Of a DNA stretch of 64,000 nt, positions 21,925 through 33,329 are shown piece by piece. The translations under genes and the position numbers were made by a program. The first letter of the stretch is position 1, and every line of letters starts with the position of its first letter. Below the pieces are notes generated by a model. The model worked only from the letters and a program-made list of their open reading frames with translations. It searched no databases and was not told where the DNA came from. Origin of the DNA: Alopecurus myosuroides (taxonomy: Eukaryota > Streptophyta > Magnoliopsida > Poales > Poaceae); contig CM054059.1 in the NCBI GenBank assembly GCA_028641055.1, positions 436,947,785 to 437,011,784 on the forward strand, written 5' to 3'.

Positions 21925-24900
21925 TGTGATGCCCCGAGATCGGGCACTATGCAGATTTCAGCATTCCCGCCAAAATCCACATAATAACCGATTCCAGGTT
22001 GCCACTTGTGATAACATTACAACAGTTCACGAATAATCCACAACAACAACAGAGGAGGTATATACAAGACGAATCAAACGAGTCAAGGATACAACTGATA
22101 CAATACAAAGATCCAAATAACAACGGAAGAAACAACATAGTGCCCGACTACGGACAAGATGCAAATTGGACTAAGATTCCTGAAGATAACCGATGGCGTC
22201 CAATCCCTGCCCATGCCAAGCCGGAGGGATTCCCAAGCTAACGTCGTCAGACTTCAAACCTGTTGACTGCAATGTGGAATATGCAGCCACGAAAAGGATT
22301 CGTGGGTCAGTACGGTTAAGTACTGGCAAGTGGATAAACCATACTCCAGCATAACCAATCATCACCAGATACAAATACTTTGGGTACAACGGAAAGGAAG
22401 GGATTATTGCAAAGAAGCGGCAGCGGGCTGCACTAACTAACTACAGAGACGCGCTACAACATCCGGCTAAAAGAAAGGGATAAGATAGCGTATCAAAACC
22501 AACTACAACTACTCACCAAACAATACCCATCCAATGTTACCCCTACTAAGGAAGCAACCCAAGGAAACTCACACGGTTGATTAAGGTGACATTCATTTTT
22601 ATGGTGGAGGTAATCTATATTACTAGTCAAGTTATCATCGTTAAGTGTAAGTTGTCTGAGTACTTGTTAGCCAGCACTTTCACCAAGTCATCCATAACCG
22701 CGGACAACACGGCTTCTCGAGAAGATTTAACCCTGCAGGGATGCACCAATTTGGCCGTACACGTAAGAATGACCCGCCAGAAGGAAAGGCCCTTCGACCA
22801 AGCGGGGCACTCAACACAACCCAACTCTTCTTCGCATCAAGCCCAAAGAACCCTGTGCAATTGAGCGCACGGCTAATCAAGCCCCACGAAGAAAAGGGGA
22901 CCCTCATAGCACTCTAAGAACGTGTCTCCCTAAATGCCGACTACAAAAGTTCCACCCTGGCGCCAAGGGTTTGCACCTGCATATGCATGCGGCAAATGGA
23001 AAACCCGAACTAACTGAGGCGACTTGGACGAGATGCGAATCGAATCAAAGTTGCGGGGGGCGCCCATACTCGCTTCCCACATGCGGTTAGTGCGCTCATC
23101 ATGGATCGGAGGACAAGACCCTTTTCCTAATTAAGTTCGACACTAGCAGGCCTCAAAACCACGCCAGGCCTCCTGCCGGTGCCTTATCATCAAATTAATA
23201 TTACCCAAAACATTAACATGTTGTTGATTGAATTGAAACCCAACTATCAAACTAAACAGGTGATAAGACGGACAACAAGAATTGAGCGCAAACAACCCTA
23301 AGCATGCAACTACGACACGAGGGCCAACAAGGTAAACAAACAACAGTTAATAGGAAGTGGGAGGAAGGCTATATCATGGCTGCAAGGTAAACATATGATA
23401 GGATCGAGACACAAGCATCGAATCATAAGGCTAGCATAAGAACAACGGAAAGAATCGGTAACAAGTGATGAAAGGCATCCATAGGCAGCAAGTGAGTATA
23501 CTTGCCTGGAATCCAGCAAGTAGAGGTACATCCGAAGAACTTGTCGTTGCTCACATCATCTCAACGTCCTATCCGCGAAGAAGCAACGAACTAGCACAAA
23601 CACCGGATGCAACAATTACTTCTACGGCAAAAGATCCAGCATGATCAAGATATGGATGCATGACAAGTTTAAGGATGCATCAAAGATAAACTAGTTGACA
23701 TGGTAAACATATTTAAATGGGCCCATATGCAATTTTGGATTGCATATGGAAAAGCCCATGAATTAATGTTGAATTAAATGATCTACAAATAACCATCATG
23801 TGAAATTTGATTAGAATGATGCATGGATGATGAAAATAATAAGAAAACAACAATAGATTCAGTTTGATATGTTGTTTACCAAGTTTGGAATTTTATTTGT
23901 TAAGTTATGAACTTTGGCATTTTAAATGATTTAAACAAGCATTTGTTGTTTTCCCCAATTTTAAATGTTCAAAAAAGATAACAAAATTTATATTTGGAAA
24001 GAACACAAATTTTCAGATGGAATACATATTTCATTTGTTGAATTTGGATTTTAGATGAGCAAGTTATTAAATTGACAATTTTAAATGCATTAATTAAGAA
24101 ATAGTTGTTTTCAGCAATTTAATTTATTCAAAATAGAAAACAAAGTTGATATTTGCAAAGTTCATGAAAAATGGGATGGAAAACATATTTTACATGTTGG
24201 AATTGGATTTGAATTGCGCAAGCTATGAATTTTGCAATTTAAAAGGTGTAATTAAAGCATTGAATTACTGCACCAATTTTAATTAGAAAAAACAGTAAAC
24301 AATTTGCATATTTGAAAAGTACAGGGAATTTGGAATGTAAAACATATTTTATATTTTGAATTTGGAGTTTAAATGAATTTATTAGGTGCATTTGAATGTC
24401 AGGGACCTGATTGTGATTTCCAGGGACCTAAAAGAGAAAAAGGTAACACATATAGGCCCCTGTGGTGTCTCTCACACAGGGTACCTTGGCCTGTGTCACT
24501 GCCGTGCGGGGCCAGTGCCACGGTGGCGTGTGGAAGGTGAGATGGCGCCTGGTGAGACACAAACATGTGGGTCCAGGGAGTCCGCGTGGAAAAATTGTAA
24601 AAAGGGGGCCTTTTGCGCCCACGGGGATTCGAACCCGGGCGCTCGCGGCGCGGTGCTGGGTGCAGTACCACTGGGGTAGGCGTGCGAGTTGTGATAGGAT
24701 CACTGCGTGACAGAATGAGAGGCCAACAGCGGCGCGTTTAACTGACGAACTGAAAGTCGACAGCGCCCGGATTCAGTTCAGAAACGCGGATGGGAAACGG
24801 CCAACGACGAACGTGTTCCGGTGGCGCGCGGTGACGGCGTCGTGCTGATGTGTGGAGTGTGGGTGTACGTGGGTTACGTGCAGAGAGAGCGAACAGGAGG

Positions 24901-26197
24901 GGTGGGTGTGCACCGTGTGCGTGCTGCTCCTTCAGGAGCAGCTCGATGGAGGCACGCCATGGCGGACGGAAGAGGAGTTGGATGCTCGCGACGTCCCTAG
25001 CAACCATGGTAATAGGTAAACGGAGGGAATCGGAGCGGGAGCTCACCGTGAGGGTACTGAAGTAGTCGAACTAGCTCGAGGAGGTACGGATCACCGGAAT
25101 TTCGCCGGAGAAGATCACCGACCGGAGAGGAAAAAGAGGATGTCGTCGGCGTTGTAGTCGATCTCGCGCCAATTCCTTGCATGTGTACAATGCAGACATC
25201 GCAGCGGTGCTCCTGTGGCCTTGTGCTAGCTCGAGGTAGACCATGACCCAGGGGCGACGGCGACCTGCTACTGTCTCTCTCTCCCGGTTCAGTCCAGAGA
25301 AAGGGGAACAGAGAGAAAGCAGTGGAGGGGCGAGGGAATCGGCGGCGCAGGAGGAAGGAGAGGGAGAAGAAACCCTAGGGTTGGGGCTGCGGGGTTAAGT
25401 AGAGGAGGAGGGGAGCAGGTGGAGGTGGGGGTGAGCTCGCTTTCCCACCCTCTGCTTCTGTCACCTATACGGACAGGGGTAGGAGGAGGTGTAGCGGCCC
25501 AGACAGAGAGGGAGGTGGGTTGTGGTGGCTGTGGGAAAAGGGGTTGTAGGTTGGCTAGCCCACTTGGGCTGGCCTGCCTCCCCCTCTCATCTTTTTTTTG
25601 CTGTTTACACACATTTTTTGTAGGAAAGAAAGAGAGAGAAAAAGAATAAGGTGTTAGGGGTTTTATTTTATGAAATAATTTTTGTTGATTTACAAAACAG
25701 TAAAGTCAAAGCATGTTAACATTAATTTCAAAAATTTGGAATGTCAATTTGATTTGAATTTGCTATTTGAATTTCAAATAGGGTTTCATAAGGATTTGAT
25801 TTTTGAAATAACCAATTTTATTCAATAAGCTCAACCAATTATGAAAACTTATTGAATTTAAATGTTTGCAAGATTTTAATTTTAAACCACATTTGGAACA
25901 TGCCAAGTATGAATGATTTGATTTGAATTTGAACTTGAATTTACCATTAGGGTGTTAATAAAAGGGGATTTTATTAACAAGCAATTTAATTGATTCAAGT
26001 TCAAAACTATTGAAACCAAATTGAGTTGTTTAGTTTGCAACTTTGAATTGGAAACTTTGGACATGTCTGAAGTTTAAATTGGTTTGAACTTTTTAAGTTG
26101 TTTTGACAACAAGGTGCAATGCATATGATGCATGTGATGCAAAGCAAAAGGAAAAACAACCAAATCCTATTTGGGGGGAAATCCCCCGGGTGTTACA
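21925..26197 (-). repeat. LARD 3' LTR (left copy)
   Basis: On the minus strand it starts TGTAACACCCGGGGGATTTC at 26197 and ends GGGGCATCACA at 21925. It includes a very AT-rich tract (about 23700-24400 and 25650-26150) and a GC-rich tract (24500-25600), both noncoding. A short perfect inverted repeat (GGGGGATTTCCCCC) lies next to the TGTAACACC end. Short frames of up to 107 residues occur in the GC-rich part but are not conserved in the other LTR. Confidence 0.9.
24615..24685 (-). other. tRNA-derived segment with pol III box motifs in the LARD LTR (left)
   Basis: On the minus strand, TACCCCAGTGGTA (24678-24666) resembles a tRNA A box and GGTTCGAATCC (24635-24625) is a perfect B box. The spacing is tRNA-like, with a T-arm stem of four of five pairs and a partial acceptor stem of about four of seven pairs. 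The anticodon arm is not convincing. I read it as a tRNA-derived (SINE-head-like) segment, not a working tRNA gene. The same segment is at 29397-29467. Confidence 0.45.
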
Positions 26198-26697
26198 GAC
26201 GACACCACTAACAAGGGATTGCGCCCTCGCAATCCACCCACTAACCCGGGAGGGGAAAGAAGTTCGGCTATCGATTCTTCATGCTTCCAGTTGATCTCCT
26301 CGACACCACTAACAAGGGCTTCTCGACACCACTAACAAGAGATTCTTGCTCGGGTTGATGACGATGTTCTTCCACCAGGAATCTTCCGATGATCGAACCT
26401 ATTAGGTTAAAGGCTAAGAGAACGTCCAACCCACGTAGGATCCTAACACTTTGAAAGATAGATAAGGGAAGAGACTCCCAAAACAAATAAGGTAGGAGGA
26501 GAAATAGAATAGAGATAAGGAGAAAACAAGAATCCTATTGAGAGGTTTCCAAAACAGGTTTTTGCACAAATAGTTTTGACACTCTAGAAACAACGACCGT
26601 TAGCGAGGTTATCCTACAGGCTTTGCGGACCCGTTGCTTCGATAACCATTCGTATCGAAACAACTTTGGGAATCGGAAACCATGCTCTGATACCATT
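26198..26697 (-). other. Minimal interior of the LARD element
   Basis: Only 500 bp. It holds the primer site, three copies of a 17-base word CGACACCACTAACAAGG or nearly so (about 26200, 26300 and 26322), and no reading frame above 72 residues. No polypurine tract is visible on the minus strand next to the 3' LTR start at 26197, where one is expected. Confidence 0.75.
26684..26695 (-). other. Primer-binding site, initiator tRNA-Met type
   Basis: The minus strand reads TGGTATCAGAGC, two bases inside the LTR end at 26698. This is the standard plant site complementary to the 3' end of tRNA-iMet and fixes the element orientation. Confidence 0.9.
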
Positions 26698-29600
26698 TGT
26701 GACGCCCCGAGATCGGGCACTATGCAGATTTCAGCATTCCCGCCAAAATCCACATAATAACCGATTCCAGGTTTCCACTTGTGATAACATTACAACAGTT
26801 CACGAATAATCCACAACAACAACAGAGGAGGTATATACAAGACGACTCAAACGAGTCAAGGATACAACTGATACAATACAAAGATCCAAATAACAGCGGA
26901 AGAAACAACATAGTGTCCGACTACGGACAAGATGCAAATTGGACTAAGAGTCCTGAAGATAACCGATGGCGTCCAATCCCTGCCCAGGCCAAGCCGGAGT
27001 GATTCCCAAGCTAACGTCTTCAGACTTCAAACCTGTTGACTGCAATGTGAAATATGCAGCCACGAAAAGGATTCGTGGGTCAGTACGGTTAAGTACTGGC
27101 AAGTGGATAAACCATACTCACAAGATACCAGCATAACCAATCATCACCAGATACAAATACTTTGGGTACAACGGAAAGGAAGGGATTATTGCAAAGAAGC
27201 GGCAGCGGGCTGCACTAACTAACTACAGAGACGCGCTACAACATCTGGCTAAAAGAAAGGGATAAGATAGCGTATCAAAACCAACTACAACTACTCACCA
27301 AACAATACCCATCCAATGTTACCCCCTACTAAGGAAGCAACCCAAGGAAACTCACACGGTTGATTAAGGTGACATTCATTTTTATGGTGGAGGTAATCTA
27401 TATTACTAGTCAAGTTATCATCGTTAAGTGTAAGTTGTCTGAGTACTTGTTAGCCAGCACTTTCACTAAGTCATCCATAACTGCGGACAACACGGCTTCT
27501 CGAGAATATTTAACCCTGCAGGGATGCACCAATTTGGCCGTACACGTAAGAATGACCCGCCAGATGGAAAGGCCCTTCCACCAAGCGGGGCACTCAACAC
27601 AACCCAACTCTTCTTCGCATCAAGCCCAAAGAACCCCGTGCAATTGAGCGCACGGCTAATCAAGCCCCACGAAGAAAAGGGGACCCTCATAGCACTCTAA
27701 GAACGTGTCTCCCTAAATGCCGACTACAAAAGTTCCACCCTGGCGCCAAGGGTTCGCACCTGCATATGCATGCGGCAAATGGAAAACCCGAACTAACTGA
27801 GGCGATTTGGACGAGATGCGAATCGAATCAAAGTTTCGGGGGGCGCCCATACTCGCTTCCCACATGCGGTTAGTGCGCTCATCATGGATGGGAGGACAAG
27901 ACCCTTTTCCTAATTAAGTTCGACACTAGCAGGCCTCAAAACCACGCCAGGCCTCCTGCCGGTGCCTTATCATCAAATTAATATTACCCAAAACATTAAC
28001 ATGTTGTTGATTGAATTGAAACCCAACTATCAAACTAAACAGGTGATAAGACGGACAGCAAGACTTGAGCGCAAACAACCCTAAGCATGCAACTACGACA
28101 CGAGGGCCAACAAGGTAAACAAACAACAGTTAATAGGAAGTGGGAGGAAGGCTATATCATGGCTGCAAGGTAAACATATGATAGGATCGAGACACAAGCA
28201 TCGAATCATAAGGCTAGCATAAGAACAACGGAAATAATCGGTAACAAGTGATGAAAGGCAGCCATAGGCAGCAAGTGAGTATACTTGCCTGGAATCCAGC
28301 AAGTAGAGGTACATCCGAAGAACTTGTCGTTGCTCACATCATCTCAACGTCCTATCCGCGAAGAAGCAAGAACTAGCACAAACACCGGATGCAACAATCA
28401 CTTCTACGGCAAAAGATCCAGCATGATCAAGATATGGATGCATGACAAGTTTAAGGATGCATCAAAGATAAACTAGTTGACATGGTAAACATATTTAAAT
28501 GGGCCCATATGCAATTTTGGATTGCATATGGAAAAGCCCATGAATTAATGTTGAATTAAATGATCTACAAATAACCATCATGTGAAAGTTGATTAGAATG
28601 ATGCATGGATAATGAAAACAATAAGAAAACAACAATAGCTTCAGTTTGATATGTTTTTTACCAAGTTTGGAATTTTATTTGTTAAGTTATGAACTTTGGC
28701 ATTTTAAATGATTTAAACAAGCATTTGTTGTTTTCCCCAATTTTAAATGTTCAAAACAGATAACAAAATTTATATTTGGAAAGAACACAAAATTTCAGAT
28801 GGAATACATATTTCATTTGTTGAATTTGGATTTTAGATGAGCAAGTTATTAAATTGACAATTTTAAATGCATTAATTAAGAAATAGTTGTTTTCAGCAAT
28901 TTAATTTATTCAAAATAGAAAACAAAGTTGATATTTGCAAAGTTCATGAAAAAATTGATGGAAAACATATTTTACATGTTGGAATTGGATTTGAATTGCC
29001 CAAGTTATGAATTTTGCAATTTAAAAGGTGTAATTAAAGCATTGAATTATTGCACCAATTTTAATTAGGAAAAACAGTAAACAATTTGCATATTTGAAAA
29101 GTACAGGGAATTTGGAATGGAAAACATATTTTATATTTTGAATTTGGAGTTTAAATGAATTTATTAGGTGCATTTGAATGTCAGGGACCTGATTGTGATT
29201 TCCAGGGACCTAAAAGAGAAAAAGGTAACACAGATAGGCCCCTGGGGTGTCTCTCACACAGGGTACCTTGGCCTGTGTCACTGCCGTGCGGGGCCAGTGC
29301 CACGGTGGCGCGTGGAAGGTGAGATGGCGCCTGGTGAGACACAGACATGTGGGTCCAGGGAGTCCGCGTGGAAAAATTGTAAAAAGGGGGCCTTTTGCGC
29401 CCACGGGGATTCGAACCCGGGCGCTCGCGGCGCGGTGCTGGGTGCAGTACCACTGGGGTAGGCGTGCGAGTTGTGATAGGATCACTGCGTGACAGAATAA
29501 GAGGCCAACATCGGCGCGTTTAACTGACGAACTGAAAGTCGACAGCGCCCGGATTCAGTTCAGAAACACGGACGGGAAACGGCCGACGACGAACGTCTTC

Positions 29601-30967
29601 CGGTGGCGCGGTGACGGCGTCGTGCTGATGTGTGGAGTGTGGGTGTACGTGGGTTACGTGCAGAGAGAGCGAGCAGGAGGGGTGGGTGTGCACCGTGTGC
29701 GTGCTGCTCCTTCAGGAGCAGCTCGATGGAGGCACGCCATGGCGGACGGAAGAGGAGTTGGATGCTCGCGACGTCCCTAGCAACCATGGTAATAGGTAAA
29801 CGGAGGGAATAGGAGCGGGAGCTCACCGTGAGAGTACTGAAGTAGTCGAACTAGCTCGAGGAGGTACGGATCACCGGAATTTCGCCGGAGAAGATCACCG
29901 ACCGGAGAGGAAAAAGAGGATGTCGTCGGCGTTGTAGTCGATCTCGCGCCAATTCCTTGCATGTGTACGATGCAGACATCGCAGCGGTGCTCCTGTGGCC
30001 TTGTGCTAGCTCGAGGTGGACCATGACCCAGGGGCGACGGTGACCTGCTACTGTCTCTCTCTCCCGGTTCAGTCCAGAGAAAGGGGAACAGAGAGAAAGC
30101 AGTGGAGGGGCGAGGGAATCAGCGGCGCAGGAGGAAGGAGAGGGAGAAGAAACCCTAGGGTTGGGGCTGCGGGGTTAAGTAGAGGAGGAGGGGAGCAGGT
30201 GGAGGTGGGGGTGAGCTCGCTTTCCCACCCTCTGCTTCCGTCACCTGTACGAACAGAGGTAGGAGGAGGTGTAGCGGCCCAGACAGAGAGGGAGGTGGGC
30301 TGTGGTGGCTATGGGAAAAGGGGTTGTAGGTGGGCTAGCCCACTTGGGCTGGCCTGCCTCCCCCTCTCATCTTTTTTTTTTCATGTTTACACACATTTAT
30401 TGTAGGAAAGAAAGAGAGAGAAAAAGAATAAGGTGTTAGGGGTTTTATTTTATGAAATAATTTTTGTTGATTTACAAAACAGTAAAGTCAAAACATGTTA
30501 ACATTAATTTCAAAAATTTGGAATGTCAATTTGATTTGAATTTCAAATAGGGTTTCATAAGGATTTGATTTTTGAAATAACCAATTTTATTCAATAAGCT
30601 CAACCAATTATGAAAACTTATTGAATTTAAATGTTTGCAAGATTTTAATTTTAAACCACATTTGGAACATGCCAAGTATGAATGATTTGATTTGAATTTG
30701 AACTTGAATTTACCATTAGGGTATTAATAAAAGGGGATTTTATTAACAAGCAATTTAATTGATTCAAGTTCAAAACTCTTGAAACCAAATTGAGTTGTTT
30801 AGTTTGCAACTTTGAATTGGAAACTTTGGACATGTCTGAAGTTTAAATTGGTTTGAACTTTTTAAGTTGTTTTGACAACAAGGTGCAATGCATATGATGC
30901 ATGTGATGCAAAGCAAAAAAGAAAAACAACCAAATTCTATTTGGGGGGAAATCCCCCGGGTGTTACA
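26698..30967 (-). repeat. LARD 5' LTR (right copy)
   Basis: 4270 bp, minus-strand start TGTAACACCC at 30967 and end GGGGCGTCACA at 26698. Relative to the left copy it has a 10-base insertion near 27118, a 13-base deletion near 30540 and scattered substitutions. Noncoding. Confidence 0.9.
29397..29467 (-). other. tRNA-derived segment in the LARD LTR (right)
   Basis: Same A-box-like and B-box motifs as at 24615-24685, with no change in the B box. Confidence 0.45.
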
Positions 30968-32126
30968 CGGAGGCAGAGTGATTTCTTGCTTGTCAAGAGG
31001 AGAAGAACGGACTCTTTACACAACGTAGTGCATATCGGCTGGGATTACAGTTAACTCAACGTGGGCATGCTGTCGGCTAGCAGCTCTGCACCACTTGGTG
31101 ATAAACCCATTTGGAAAAAGTTTTGGTCTTGCAAGGTCCCGCAGAAAATCAGAATATTTGCATGGAAGGCCTTGTCGGCGGCCTTGGTTACCGTGTGGAA
31201 CAAGAGGAGAAGGCACATACTTGTCTTGGGGGAGTGCCAAGTGTGCGGAAACTGCAGGGAGGACACCATCCATGGGCTGACCTTGTGTCCACACACGAAA
31301 GCAATGTGGGAGCGATGAGGGAAGTGTGGCATATCCCGACCGTACAAGATTTTGAGGAGGATTGGTTGGAGCAGTGGTTAATAGAGATGCCGATGGAGAC
31401 GTGTAATCGAGCCCTTATGATCGCATGGAGGATTTCGCACGCACACAATGAGGTGACTCATGGAAAGGAACTGCCGACGATTGAGAGTTCAAGGAGTATC
31501 ATCTGCAGCTATGTATACTCGCTGGAAAACATCCGGAGATTGCCCCTGGAACAAATAATAAAGGGGAAGCAGACACTTGTAGCACCGAGGCTAGAGAAGA
31601 GGCAGATAAAAGAGGGAGGGCATGCAGTATGGTGTCGGCCACCTAGTGGGGAGCTCAAACTGAATGTCGACGGGGGCTTCTTCAAGCAGACTGGGTGTGC
31701 AAGCACCGGTATGATCCTGAGAGGAAGTGATGCTTTTGTGGTCTTCTCGGCATGCAGGGTCTTCCTCTCTGTTTTTCGGCATTAGACGCGGAATTGCTAG
31801 CTTGCCTCGAAGGCCTGCGATTGGCACTCGACATGAGAACAGAGTCGATCCGTGTTGAAACTGACTGTGCCGTCTTGCTGCAGATGGTTTCTGCCAAGGA
31901 AAGGGACAACTCGCCTCTTGGACATTTGGTGGAAGACCTCTGTATTCTGTTGGATTCCCCGCGTGTTGTGGCCTTTTCTAAAATCCCTAGACTTTGTAAT
32001 AGTTCTAGTCATGAGTTAGCTAGATTTGGGTTGAAAAACCATAGAACTCAAGTTTGGGTAAGATCGGTTCCTTATGCTATGAGGGATCGTATTGGCAAGG
32101 ATTGCAACAGCTCTATTATAATTTAA
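30968..32126 (+). pseudogene. LINE zinc-binding region and RNase H-like C-terminus
   Basis: After the CGGAG duplication the LINE resumes with KPIWKKFWSCKVPQKIRIFA and CQVCGNCREDTIHGLTLCPH, the zinc-binding region. A frameshift near 31316 leads to the linker (MREVWHIPTVQDFEEDWLEQ). The RNase H-like domain begins ELKLNVDGGFFKQTG (near 31650). After another frameshift near 31780 it continues with ALDAELLACLEGLRLAL and IRVETDC to the TAA at 32126. The acidic residues of the RNase H fold are visible. It is part of LINE ORF2, not a separate gene. Confidence 0.85.
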
Positions 32127-32150
32127 TACAATTTTTTAGCCCTGCAAAAA

Positions 32151-32397
32151 ATACTTCATATTGTTGAACTTCTGAAAAAATATTATAGGCCTTACTTTTA
32201 AGAATCGAGGAAGTATATTCGCAGTTGTCGTCGAGTAGTTCGGTCTATATAATTTTAGAGTTTTTTTTTACAAATAAATACATCAGATGCTCGCAAATCA
32301 ACTCACATATCCAGACTGAATCTAGGTACAATCTAGTAATGTAAACCCTAGTGAAGTACTTCGTGTTACTCAACCTGAAAACAATGTATGCATGTCT
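32151..32397. other. Short unassigned stretch between LINE and P450
   Basis: AT-rich, with a TTTTTTTTT run near 32260. In minus orientation it is the 3' flank of the P450 relic and might hold its 3' untranslated region. No signal was recognised. Confidence 0.4.
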
Positions 32398-33327
32398 CTA
32401 CATCTCGAGGCTCTTGAGGACCATGGGAAGACCAAATTTGGGCCGCAGCGTGATCACGTCCATCGGTGCATGGACGTACTTAGGGGACAGGGAGAAGGAG
32501 AACCTCTGAAGAATCACAGCGATCACGGCCTTGGCTTCGATCATCGCGAAGTTTTGCCCTATGCACGACCTCGGCCCGCTGGAGAAAGACAACAAGGCAT
32601 TGGGGTGCTTCGCAGCCATGGTCACACCTTTCTCGAACCTCATAGGCTTGAATTCATCCGCATCCTCACCCCAGACCTCCTTGTCACGATGCATCGTCGC
32701 GATGGGGATCGTCAGGACAGTGCCTTGGGGCACTTTGATGCCACCGACGACATCCATATCTGAACCTGTCTTCCTCTGAATGACCGACACAGGGGAGTAG
32801 AGCCTGAGAGTTTCCAGTAGGAACATGTTGACCAGCTTGAGCTTGTTGAGCATGTCGCCGGTGGGAACCTCATTGCCGCACTCTGTCAGCACCTCCTCCC
32901 TGAGCTTCTCCTGCCACTCTGGGTGCGTGCTGAGCAAGAACATGGTCCACGTGAGCAGGTGCGAGCTGGTGTCGTGCCCGGCGAAGAAGAAGGTCTTGCA
33001 CTCGTCGATGATCTCGTCCATGCTCAGAATCGGAGTCTCCCCGTGCTCTGGCGCGCACGCCTCCAGCATGAGCCCGAGCAGGTCGTTTCCGTAGCCCATG
33101 GTGTCTTTGGTTGCGAGCCGGGTTTTGATGATGTTGGTGAGCATGGTCCTCACCTCCCTGTCGAGCTTCCATATCTGACGGTTCTTTTGGGTCGGAAGGT
33201 ACCCGATTAATTGCACGAGTACGTACATGGTCACCGTCATCAGCTGTGGCGACATCATTGACCCAGCGCAGTCGGACATGGTCACCGTCATCAGCTGTGG
33301 CGCCAGCCAAATTGTCAATGCACACAA
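32398..33327 (-). pseudogene. Truncated cytochrome P450, CYP72 clan (CYP709-like)
   Basis: A 309-residue intronless frame contains the C-terminal half of a plant P450: I-helix AGHDTS (residues 116-121), ExxR motif ETLR (172-175), FKPMRF (226-231) and the heme loop FSSGPRSCIG (248-257) with the Cys ligand at 255. These motifs and the overall sequence fit the CYP72 clan, closest in my judgement to CYP709 (fatty-acid or related hydroxylases). Full-length members have about 500 residues with an N-terminal membrane anchor, missing here. The first about 40 residues come from a 51-bp direct duplication. The protein as seen could not fold as a normal P450. It may be a pseudogene or the last exons of a disrupted gene. 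Confidence 0.85.
33225..33302 (-). repeat. 27-base direct repeat, period 51, in the P450 5' end
   Basis: ACATGGTCACCGTCATCAGC and the next seven bases occur at 33225-33251 and again at 33276-33302. On the minus strand this gives the repeated peptide PQLMTVTM in the same frame. It suggests a tandem duplication within the truncated 5' end. Confidence 0.85.
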
Positions 33328-33329
33328 CG

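Larger units (their letters stand above)
21925..30967 (-). mobile_element. LARD-like LTR element with 4.27-kb LTRs and 500-bp interior
   Basis: Two nearly identical direct repeats of 4273 and 4270 bp flank only 500 bp. The tRNA-iMet primer site in the interior shows the minus orientation. The CGGAG target duplication and insertion in the LINE show a true transposition product, not a local segmental duplication. No gag or pol reading frame exists. Large LTRs without coding capacity match the LARD class, of which Sukkula in barley is a known example. Family identity was not tested. By eye the LTRs differ at about 70 positions plus a few indels. Confidence 0.88.
19646..32150 (+). mobile_element. 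Plant LINE (L1-like) ORF2 remnant, interrupted by two insertions
   Basis: Plus-strand pieces at 19646-19793, 20452-21924 and 30968-32126 join as one ORF2. They hold the RT beginning, RT core, zinc-binding region and an RNase H-like C-terminus, ending at a TAA (32124-32126) followed by an A-rich stretch near 32147. The Helitron ends (19794-20451) and the LARD-like element (21925-30967) interrupt it. The 5' part with ORF1 and the endonuclease is absent, as is usual for truncated LINEs. Confidence 0.85.

Noticed and set aside
24615..24685. Functional tRNA gene
   Set aside because: Acceptor stem only about half paired and no convincing anticodon arm. Kept only as a tRNA-derived segment.
21925..30967. 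Segmental duplication of 4.3 kb
   Set aside because: Direct repeats with TG..CA ends, a tRNA-iMet primer site and a 5-bp target duplication make an LTR element the better explanation.
31111..31785. Independent host gene of 224 codons, possibly RNase H-like protein
   Set aside because: The sequence joins in order with LINE RT on the other side of the LARD and is the LINE ORF2 C-terminus.
32398..33327. Functional P450 gene
   Set aside because: No N-terminal half, no membrane anchor, and a duplicated artefactual 5' end.
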